Shown: positions 1 to 5,226 of the stretch, piece after piece | Layout: every line of letters starts with the position of its first letter | Numbering within the stretch: position 1 is the stretch's first letter | NCBI GenBank assembly: GCA_900313465.1 | Contig: OMRU01000065.1 | Coordinates: forward strand, 1 to 5,226 | Source: an uncultured Clostridia bacterium | Lineage (GTDB): Bacteria > Bacillota_I > Bacilli_A > RFN20 > CAG-288 | Direction: 5' to 3' | DNA length: 5,226 nucleotides | Notes under the pieces: generated by a model | The model's database searches: none | Seen by the model: only the letters and a program-made list of their open reading frames with translations | Told to the model about the DNA's origin: nothing | Made by a program: the position numbers and the translations under genes

Positions 1-1
1 C

Positions 2-181
2 ATTGCCTTTGATAAGAATGGTCTTCCTTTATCCAGTAAAGGTGATTTCATCAACCATGGATATGGAACAAAGTCTATCCGATATATCGTTGAAAAATAC
101 CATGGACAGATGAGTATGAACCACCAGGATGACATCTTTTCTCTCTCTTTAGTCCTTCCTCAAGTACAAAATGAAGAATAA
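2..181 (+). CDS. GHKL-domain sensor histidine kinase, C-terminal end (partial)
   Basis: Only the last 59 codons are present; the gene begins before the window. The fragment reads in frame from base 2 to a TAA at 179-181. It contains HGYGTKSI (from base 56), which matches the glycine-rich G2 box of the GHKL ATPase fold in the HATPase_c_5 group, the type found in AgrC-like kinases. After it come a helix ending in IVEKYHG and a closing beta strand FSLSLVLP, the usual end of this domain. Such kinases sense an extracellular signal, often a peptide, and phosphorylate a response regulator that is often of LytTR type. The sensor and dimerisation parts are out of view, so the signal cannot be named. 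A terminator follows directly, which suggests that this is the last gene of its transcript. Confidence 0.8.
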   Translation: MAFDKNGLPLSSKGDFINHGYGTKSIRYIVEKYHGQMSMNHQDDIFSLSLVLPQVQNEE

Positions 182-209
182 CAGGTGTGCAAACATCTGT
201 TTTTTCTTT
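180..209 (+). terminator. Intrinsic terminator after the kinase gene
   Basis: ACAGGTG (181-187) pairs with CATCTGT (194-200) with one G-U pair. A 180 can add an eighth pair with T 201. The loop is TGCAAA. A run of T residues (200-205, then C and TTT) follows. It overlaps the stop codon of the upstream gene, as compact Bacillota terminators often do. It should separate transcription of the kinase from the glycosidase. Confidence 0.7.
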
Positions 210-255
210 AGTGGGTATAACCAATTATGTCATGTTTCACGACCGATTTTGTCAA

Positions 256-308
256 GCATGAAAAGGCTTACATCATTCGTGATATCTTTTTGGTATGAAA
301 GGGCTTAC
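256..308 (+). repeat. Pair of 16-bp direct repeats upstream of the GH3 gene
   Basis: GCATGAAAAGGCTTAC (256-271) and GTATGAAAGGGCTTAC (293-308) agree at 14 of 16 positions. They start 37 bp apart with a 21-bp gap, and lie 66 and 29 bp before the GH3 start codon. The similarity does not extend beyond the units. Tandem sites placed this way in a leader are consistent with an operator for a DNA-binding regulator, but the unit does not match the LytTR/AgrA-type consensus I know, and no regulator is visible in the window. The repeat is seen directly; the operator role is inference. Confidence 0.45.
291..299 (+). promoter_or_regulatory. Possible extended -10 promoter element for the GH3 operon
   Basis: TGGTATGAA has a TGn motif directly before TATGAA, which resembles an extended -10 box. 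No good -35 hexamer lies 16-18 bp upstream (the bases there read around CATCAT), so the call is weak. It sits 39 bp before the start codon and lies inside the second direct repeat. If real, a protein bound to the repeat would cover the promoter. Another weak -10-like string, TATAAC at 216-221, lies closer to the terminator and also lacks a clear -35. Confidence 0.2.
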
Positions 309-315
309 CCTTAAG

Positions 316-332
316 TCCTTTGTGAAAGGGGG
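316..332 (+). promoter_or_regulatory. GH3 ribosome binding site inside a small hairpin
   Basis: The strong Shine-Dalgarno sequence AAAGGGGG (325-332) lies five bases before the ATG at 338 and supports that start. CCTTT (317-321) can pair with AAAGG (325-329) across a GTG loop, with a U-G pair at 316/330 as a sixth pair, which would cover the ribosome site. Just upstream, AAGGG (299-303) and CCCTT (308-312) form another perfect 5-bp stem with loop CTTA. CCCTT could instead pair with AAGGG at 326-330. The pairings can be read directly; any role in translation control is inference. Confidence 0.35.
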
Positions 333-337
333 ATTAT

Positions 338-3300
338 ATGAATCCAAAATTATTTCGTGGATTGACCATTGTCTCTGCTTTTCTTTTAGCGGGTAGCGTC
401 ACTGCCAGCACAATGCTGGAAAAGTACGCCAGTCAGATGGACCAGGTCACTGGTACCATTTCCAAGGAAACTCGTTATGAGAAACTAGATGATGCGGACC
501 AATCCGATCCTTGGAACTACAAGAGTAGTTTCAAAACCGCTAAGGAAGCCGTTGAAGGTTACAAGGAATTCTCTATCCGTGAGGCTGAAGAGACATTTGC
601 ACTTTTGAAAAACAACAACAACGCTCTTCCTTTGACCAATAAGAGCAAAGTCACCTTGATGGGCCTTCGTTCTTACGCCGCAATCTATGGCAATTCTGCT
701 GGTTCTATGGCAGATAAGAACACCATCGATAATGGCAACAAGATTTTTGAATCTTTAGGAAAGTGTTTTGATCTTAACCCATCTATGCTTGCTACCTATG
801 AGCAATATTGCAGCACTTTACAATGGGGTGGATTTTCTTTTGGTGCCACACCTGCCCAATATACGGAACTTACCGTTACCAATACCGTTCCAGAACTGAC
901 CCCAAGCGAACTATCTAGCATCAATCCGGATTACAACAAGGATTATCAGGCCTATAAAGATGGCACTGCTATTGTCGTTTTTGGTAGACCTGGTGGTGAA
1001 TCCAAGAATTATTATCTCGGAAGTGATGGTGGCACTGATGTCAATACTACCACTGGTAACATCATGTGTCTGACGGATGAAGAAAAAACCATCTTAAAAG
1101 AAGCGGAAGATAACTTTTCCAAGGTCGTTGTCTTAATCAATTCAACCTGCACCATGGAAATCGAAGAATTGAAGAACGACGATAAGGTTTCCGCCGTGAT
1201 GTGGATCGGTTATCCGGGATCTTATGGCTTTGAGGCCTTAGGAAACGTTTTAACCGGTAAGACAAGCCCATCCGCTTGTCTTGGCGATATTTATCTTGCC
1301 AACAATAAAGCCAACCCTGCCATGCAGTCTTTTGGTGATATTCCATGGGCTAACGCTAGTGATTTCGCTGCGGATGAAAATGTCAATTCCTATTTAATTG
1401 AAGCCGAGGGTATCTACCAGGGTTATCGTTACTATGAAACGAGATATTATGATGTCGTCAACAAGGTCTTAGGTGCTGAAGTAGCCAGTGCAGGCACCTA
1501 TACCAATGAGGATTCCACTATCGCTACGACAGCCGGAACCTGGAAGTATGAAAATGAAGTCACTTATCCTTTCGGTTATGGTTTAACCTACACTACTTTT
1601 GAAGAAAAAATCAACTCTGTCAGAATCGATGGTAATAAAAAGCATGCCACCGTCTCGGTCAGTGTCAAAAACACCGGTGATGTCGCTTCAAAGAAGTCTG
1701 TCCAGGTCTACGGTAAGGCTCCATATACCACTTATGACAGACAAAATGGTGTGGAAAAGAGCGCAATTCAGCTTCTTGATTTTGAAAAGACTGGTGTCAT
1801 CAAACCTGGTGAAGAAGAAACGATTGAACTTCATATCGATTTAGCCAACATCGCCTCCTACGATTACAAGAACGCCAAGACCTTCATCCTTGATGATGGT
1901 GATTATTTCCTCTCCGTAGGCAATAATGCGCATGATGCCTTAAACAACATCTTAGCCATGGAAGGCAAAAGTAAATCTGATGGCATGGATGAAGATGGAA
2001 ATGCCTCGCTTGCCTATCGTTGGAACTGGTCTGATTTTGATAGCAATACCTTCCGTTATTCGGAAACTGGTAAGGAGATTACCAATGTCTTCAGTGATGG
2101 CGATTATGCGATGGATATCAACGCTTTTGTTGGTGATAGCCAGAAAGTCACCTATTTCAGCAGAACGGACTGGAACGGCACCTTCCCAAAAGCTTATGCC
2201 GGTCTTTCCGCTAACGAGAAATTATCTCGTCTATTGAAGAATGATTTATATACCATCAAGACTAAGGAAGACACTTCTTCTATCAAGTTTGGCGATACTT
2301 CTTCCACACTAACTCTAGCCGATCTCAAAGGCGCTTCTTTTGATGATAAACGCTATGAAGAATTAGCAAATAAAGTCACCATTGATGAATTCCTTACCTT
2401 TGCATCAAAAGCTTTCCACAGCATCGAAAAAATCGAGTCAGTGGGCTATGCTGGTAACAATGCCGATGATGGTCCAGGCGGTTCTGATACGCACTACTTC
2501 AATGAAGGTTCTTATCAGGGTAAAGCCTATACTGATATCGATCAGGCCTTAGTTGCTAATTCCACGAAAGATTATCTTGGAACTCGTACTGCTCCTTCTC
2601 CTCAGAATCTGGCCTATTCCTTCAACAAGGAATTAGCGTATGAAAATGGTGAAATCATCATCGGTGAAACATCCTTGATTCTAAACCTTCCAATCATGAT
2701 CGGTCCTGGTGGAAACTTGCATCGTCATGGTTATAATGGCCGTGGTGGTGAATACTATTCCGAGGATCCAATCTTATCTGGTTATATCGGCTCTGCCGTG
2801 GTTCAGGGCGCTCAGTCGAAAGGCACTTTGGTCAACATCAAACATGCCGCTTTCAACGACCAGGAAATCAATCGTTCTGGTATTGCTGTCTTCATGAATG
2901 AACAAAAAGCCAGAGAATTGGAACTCCGCAATCTCAATGCCATGTTTACCGCCAAAGGTAAACCAGCCAAATGGCTGAATAACGACTCTTATGAGAATAC
3001 CTATAACATGAATGCTTTAGGTGTCATGACTTCTTACAACAGAATCGGTGCTGTCGCTTCTAGCGCCAACTACGCCATGAATCAGACCGTCATGAGAGAA
3101 GAATGGGGCTTTGAGGGTTATTCTGTCACGGACTTTACTGGTGTTTCCTTAAAGGCTGCTCCAAAGGAATCTATCCTTGCTGGTACGACTGCTTTCTGTG
3201 GATTTGGTAGTCCAAGTGTCAGTTACTGGTCTAGTGAAGCTTTATCCGGGGATAAAGCCATGTGTGAAGCGATTCACAAAAACATCAAATACATCCTCTA

Positions 3301-3481
3301 TTCTTTGGCTAATTCCAACGCCTTAAATGGTGTAAACAGCTCCTATAGGGCCTACACGGTTATGCTTAACACCTGGTGGAGAACCACATACACCGTCTCT
3401 ATTGTTCTTTCTAGTATCCTACTTACCGGTTTTGCTGGTGCAACCTTATTCTTCACCTTACTGAAAAAGAAGGAGATTTAA
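338..3481 (+). CDS. Membrane-anchored, domain-permuted GH3 glycoside hydrolase (beta-glucosidase-like)
   Basis: Probable retaining exo-glycosidase acting outside the membrane on terminal sugars of glycosides or oligosaccharides; the exact substrate cannot be read from sequence. The order is the reverse of ordinary GH3: alpha/beta sandwich (GH3_C) at about 80-420, with ALLKNNNNALPL near 88-99, EGIYQGYRYYETR at 357-369 and YPFGYGLTY at 410-418; Fn3-like domain at about 435-530 (VKNTGD, DDGDYFLSVG at 519-528); linker with SRTDWNGTFP at 608-617; then the TIM barrel at about 680-1010. Barrel motifs are DGPGG (711-715), GRGGEYYSEDP (801-811), KHAAFNDQE (835-843) and GYSVTDF (927-933), whose Asp932 is the expected nucleophile. 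The same reversed order is known from Ruminococcus and Butyrivibrio enzymes. A hydrophobic stretch at about 8-22 after K4/R7 (signal peptide or anchor) and another at 1020-1042 followed by KKK indicate surface tethering. The start is fixed by AAAGGGGG five bases upstream. The gene leads a two-gene operon. GH3 with this architecture is certain; beta-glucosidase activity is only likely. Confidence 0.93.
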   Translation: MNPKLFRGLTIVSAFLLAGSVTASTMLEKYASQMDQVTGTISKETRYEKLDDADQSDPWNYKSSFKTAKEAVEGYKEFSIREAEETFALLKNNNNALPLTNKSKVTLMGLRSYAAIYGNSAGSMADKNTIDNGNKIFESLGKCFDLNPSMLATYEQYCSTLQWGGFSFGATPAQYTELTVTNTVPELTPSELSSINPDYNKDYQAYKDGTAIVVFGRPGGESKNYYLGSDGGTDVNTTTGNIMCLTDEEKTILKEAEDNFSKVVVLINSTCTMEIEELKNDDKVSAVMWIGYPGSYGFEALGNVLTGKTSPSACLGDIYLANNKANPAMQSFGDIPWANASDFAADENVNSYLIEAEGIYQGYRYYETRYYDVVNKVLGAEVASAGTYTNEDSTIATTAGTWKYENEVTYPFGYGLTYTTFEEKINSVRIDGNKKHATVSVSVKNTGDVASKKSVQVYGKAPYTTYDRQNGVEKSAIQLLDFEKTGVIKPGEEETIELHIDLANIASYDYKNAKTFILDDGDYFLSVGNNAHDALNNILAMEGKSKSDGMDEDGNASLAYRWNWSDFDSNTFRYSETGKEITNVFSDGDYAMDINAFVGDSQKVTYFSRTDWNGTFPKAYAGLSANEKLSRLLKNDLYTIKTKEDTSSIKFGDTSSTLTLADLKGASFDDKRYEELANKVTIDEFLTFASKAFHSIEKIESVGYAGNNADDGPGGSDTHYFNEGSYQGKAYTDIDQALVANSTKDYLGTRTAPSPQNLAYSFNKELAYENGEIIIGETSLILNLPIMIGPGGNLHRHGYNGRGGEYYSEDPILSGYIGSAVVQGAQSKGTLVNIKHAAFNDQEINRSGIAVFMNEQKARELELRNLNAMFTAKGKPAKWLNNDSYENTYNMNALGVMTSYNRIGAVASSANYAMNQTVMREEWGFEGYSVTDFTGVSLKAAPKESILAGTTAFCGFGSPSVSYWSSEALSGDKAMCEAIHKNIKYILYSLANSNALNGVNSSYRAYTVMLNTWWRTTYTVSIVLSSILLTGFAGATLFFTLLKKKEI

Positions 3482-3484
3482 ATC

Positions 3485-3919
3485 ATGTTAGAGAAATTTA
3501 AAGATAAATTGACCTTACGCAATCTCTTCCTTTGTCTTTCTGTCGTGATGGCTGTTGTCGCTTTTATCATCACCATGATTGTCTCTACCACCGGGTATTT
3601 TGCCGGTGGTGTTCCCTCTTCGGCGGTTGTCATTTTCAGTTTGCTATTTGTTGCTGGAAGTGTTGCTTTCATCTTCTTTGATGACAAGATTGGAAAATGG
3701 GAAACTCTATATCTGATTGTTCTTGGCATCTTTATCATCCTTGCACTTGTCTTATTCATCCTCGATAAGGAAGAAGTTGTCGGTGAAATGATGATTCCTG
3801 TCAATCACCCATTAAAACAGGTGGAAGCAGCAAGTACCGTCATTACTGGTGTTGTTTTCTATGCGCTGAGCATGATATCTTTCATTGTTGCTTCCTTCTT
3901 TGACGGGAAAAAGAATTAG
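3485..3919 (+). CDS. Four-helix small membrane protein, function unknown, operon partner of the GH3 gene
   Basis: This is a 144-residue protein that I do not assign to a named family. Hydrophobic segments lie at about 13-35, 46-66, 75-94 and 117-138. Charges follow the positive-inside rule: K4, K6, K8 and R12 before helix 1, DDKIGKWE (66-73) between helices 2 and 3, and KKN at the end would all be cytoplasmic. The two outer loops would then be STTGYFAGGVPSS (34-46) and the acidic stretch from about 94 to 116, which contains MIPVNHP. There are no catalytic motifs, no transporter signature and no signal-peptide cleavage site. The ATG lies three bases after the GH3 stop. Its ribosome site AAGGAG (3470-3475) is inside the last codons of the GH3 gene, so the two genes are co-transcribed and probably translationally coupled. 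A role in anchoring, stabilising or assisting the glycosidase is suggested only by this tight linkage. Confidence 0.85.
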   Translation: MLEKFKDKLTLRNLFLCLSVVMAVVAFIITMIVSTTGYFAGGVPSSAVVIFSLLFVAGSVAFIFFDDKIGKWETLYLIVLGIFIILALVLFILDKEEVVGEMMIPVNHPLKQVEAASTVITGVVFYALSMISFIVASFFDGKKN

Positions 3920-3927
3920 TTACCTCT

Positions 3928-3955
3928 AAAGGGCAGTCATCTGGCTGCTCTTTTT
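3928..3955 (+). terminator. Intrinsic terminator of the GH3/membrane-protein operon
   Basis: AAAGGGCAGTC (3928-3938) pairs with GGCTGCTCTTT (3943-3953) around an ATCT loop, giving 11 pairs of which two are G-U. The arm runs into TTTTT at 3951-3955. It starts nine bases after the TAG of the membrane-protein gene, which marks the end of the two-gene transcript. Confidence 0.85.
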
Positions 3956-3994
3956 ACAAACAAAATGGTCAAGGCGGAAAACCGTCTTGACCAT
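3956..3994 (-). terminator. Probable terminator of deoB
   Basis: A 13-bp inverted repeat (3965-3977 and 3982-3994) with a four-base loop starts three bases beyond the deoB stop on the minus strand. In the deoB direction it has one A-C mismatch and is followed by TTTGTTTGT, an interrupted U-rich tail. In the opposite direction the stem is complete with one G-U pair but lacks a U run, so it serves deoB better. It stands back to back with the plus-strand terminator at 3928-3955. Confidence 0.7.
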
Positions 3995-3997
3995 AAT

Positions 3998-5206
3998 TTA
4001 ATCTTCTAACAATTCCTCAATGACGTAGCCAATCTCGTTTTCAGATTGCTTAACACCAAAGTTTTTCAAAATGGTTTTGCCCATACAAGCGAAGGTGGAA
4101 GTCTCTTCAAGCTTTTTACCATGCTTATAGGATTTAGAGTAACTGAAGAGAGGAACTCTTTCTCTGGTGTGGTCTGTACCATACCAGGTTGGGTCGTTAC
4201 CATGGTCGGCTGTAATAAGAAGTAAATCATCTTCTCTAAGATTCTTGATAAGTACAGCAAGGTCGACATCAAATTCTTCTAAGCATTTCGCATAACCTTC
4301 GGGATTTCTTCTATGACCCCATAAAACATCAAACTCGGCAAGGTTGACAAAGCATAAGCCTTCAAAGTCCTTGTTCTTGGCAATCTCAATAGTCTGAAGC
4401 ATACCGTCGTGGTTGCTTTCGATATGAGAATCATAAGTCATACCCGTTCCGGCAAAGATATCATGAATCTTACCAATGGCAAGAACATCATAGCCGGCAT
4501 TGACCAAATCGATCATGGCGGTGTTACCCTCAGGAGCAACTGAGTAGTCTCTTCTATCGGTGGTTCTTGTAAAGTGACCTTTTTCTTTTCCTAAGAATGG
4601 ACGAGCGATGACACGACCGACTTTCCATTCCTTCTTCATAGTGATTTCTCTAGCGGCCTTACAGACCTCATAAAGTTTTTCTAACTTCCAGTCTTCGACG
4701 TTAGCGGCAATCTGAAGAACGCTATCAGCAGAAGTATAGATGATCATCTTGTGTTCTTTCAATGACTGTTCTCCAAGTTCATCCAGGATGACCGTACCAG
4801 AGGCGGAATAGTTTCCGATGAATTCGACTCCCGTACGAGAAGTCAGTTCATCAAGTAATTCTTTTGGAAAACCAGTATCGGTAAAGGTGACAAGTGGATT
4901 TTTGGTTTCAATACCCATCATCTCCCAGTGTCCGGTTAAGGTATCTTTACCGTTAGATTGTTCACGCATCGTCTGAACATAACTATTGGGATGAGATACT
5001 TCACTTGTTCCTTCAATAGGACAAAGATCATGAATACCAAGGGAATTGATACAGGGGACATTTAAGCCATGGACAGCTTGAGAGATGTGAAGCCAGGTAT
5101 TGCTTCCGACATCATCGTGACCGCCATTGAAAAATTTGTCGGCATCTGGTTCACTTCCGATACCAACGGAATCCATGACAATGGCAAATATTCTTTTGAA
5201 TTTCAT
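3998..5206 (-). CDS. deoB: Phosphopentomutase DeoB
   Basis: This enzyme interconverts ribose 1-phosphate and ribose 5-phosphate (and the deoxy forms), linking nucleoside breakdown to the pentose phosphate pathway in the cytoplasm. At 402 residues the protein is full length for the bacterial family, a Mn-dependent branch of the alkaline phosphatase superfamily. Visible motifs are VMDSVGIG with metal ligand D12; KDTLTGHWE (87-95), whose T89 corresponds to the phosphorylated Thr85 of the Bacillus cereus enzyme; TSADSV with D161; GRVIARPF (197-204); FDVLWGHRR with D293 and H298; ADHGND with D334 and H335; and TDHTRE with H346. All expected metal and catalytic residues are present, so it should be active. 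The ATG is supported by AAGAAAGG on the minus strand (5224-5217), ten bases upstream. The gene converges on the GH3 operon. Any promoter or partner gene such as a nucleoside phosphorylase would lie beyond the window edge. Confidence 0.97.
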   Translation of the reverse strand: MKFKRIFAIVMDSVGIGSEPDADKFFNGGHDDVGSNTWLHISQAVHGLNVPCINSLGIHDLCPIEGTSEVSHPNSYVQTMREQSNGKDTLTGHWEMMGIETKNPLVTFTDTGFPKELLDELTSRTGVEFIGNYSASGTVILDELGEQSLKEHKMIIYTSADSVLQIAANVEDWKLEKLYEVCKAAREITMKKEWKVGRVIARPFLGKEKGHFTRTTDRRDYSVAPEGNTAMIDLVNAGYDVLAIGKIHDIFAGTGMTYDSHIESNHDGMLQTIEIAKNKDFEGLCFVNLAEFDVLWGHRRNPEGYAKCLEEFDVDLAVLIKNLREDDLLLITADHGNDPTWYGTDHTRERVPLFSYSKSYKHGKKLEETSTFACMGKTILKNFGVKQSENEIGYVIEELLED

Positions 5207-5226
5207 ATTATAAATACCTTTCTTCT

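Noticed and set aside
227..298. A 23-codon open frame (ATG to TGA) in the gap before the GH3 gene, considered as an agr-type signal peptide or leader peptide
   Set aside because: There is no Shine-Dalgarno sequence before the ATG, it has no amphipathic leader or AgrD-like Cys/Pro/Glu pattern, and its length is within chance expectation. It also runs through the direct repeats.
1137..1346. Minus-strand open frame of 69 codons inside the GH3 gene
   Set aside because: The protein is of low-complexity basic type without family features, and it lies wholly within a clearly coding region on the other strand.
1599..2237. Two plus-strand open frames (1599-1844 and 1980-2237) within the GH3 gene in another frame
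   Set aside because: They overlap the conserved Fn3-like domain and linker, have no ribosome sites, and show composition typical of shifted-frame reading. The main frame is unbroken, so they are not signs of a frameshift.
338..3481. The possibility that the reversed GH3 domain order reflects an assembly error or a fusion of two genes
   Set aside because: The reading frame is continuous, the linker carries the SRTDWNGTFP motif expected between Fn3-like and barrel domains in permuted GH3 enzymes, and this order is an established subgroup.
3478..3804. Minus-strand open frame of 108 codons opposite the small membrane protein
   Set aside because: Its Met/Thr/Ser-rich composition is what the antisense of a membrane-protein gene gives, and the plus-strand gene has a strong ribosome site and operon placement.
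4066..4272. Minus-strand open frame of 68 codons within deoB
   Set aside because: It is a shifted reading of the conserved metal-binding end of DeoB, which is intact in the main frame.

Overview
The window looks like a chromosomal segment of a low-to-moderate-GC Bacillota bacterium, possibly a gut-type lineage near Erysipelotrichia or Clostridia. This rests on the strong AAGGAG-type ribosome sites, short intrinsic terminators, codon use rich in CTT/GGT/ATC, standard TAA/TAG stops with TGG for Trp, and the gene families themselves. The taxonomic placement is inference and cannot be settled from this sequence.

Layout. Bases 2-181 are the 3' end of a gene for a GHKL-type (AgrC-like) sensor histidine kinase, closed by an intrinsic terminator. 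A 156-base gap (182-337) follows. It holds that terminator, a pair of 16-bp direct repeats 37 bp apart, a weak extended -10 candidate, and a small hairpin that would cover the next gene's Shine-Dalgarno sequence. The main gene (338-3481) encodes a 1047-residue glycoside hydrolase family 3 enzyme in the circularly permuted order: alpha/beta sandwich (GH3_C), Fn3-like domain, then the TIM barrel carrying the nucleophile. It has a hydrophobic segment at each end, so it is probably tethered at the cell surface. Three bases after its stop comes a gene for a 144-residue protein with four predicted membrane segments and no recognised function (3485-3919). The two genes are almost certainly one operon, ending in a strong terminator at 3928-3955. 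On the other strand, convergent, lies a complete deoB gene for phosphopentomutase (5206-3998) with its own terminator hairpin.

How they work together. The GH3 enzyme plus the small membrane protein form a two-gene surface module, probably for trimming beta-linked (or alpha-arabinosyl-type) glycosides outside the membrane. The small protein may be a membrane partner of the enzyme, which is a hypothesis. The kinase tail is upstream on the same strand but separated by a terminator, so any control of the glycosidase by that system is unproven. DeoB belongs to nucleoside and pentose salvage and is functionally separate. Nothing in the window indicates a mobile element, CRISPR array, tRNA or rRNA. 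The least explained parts are the small membrane protein and the repeat/hairpin leader ahead of the glycosidase.
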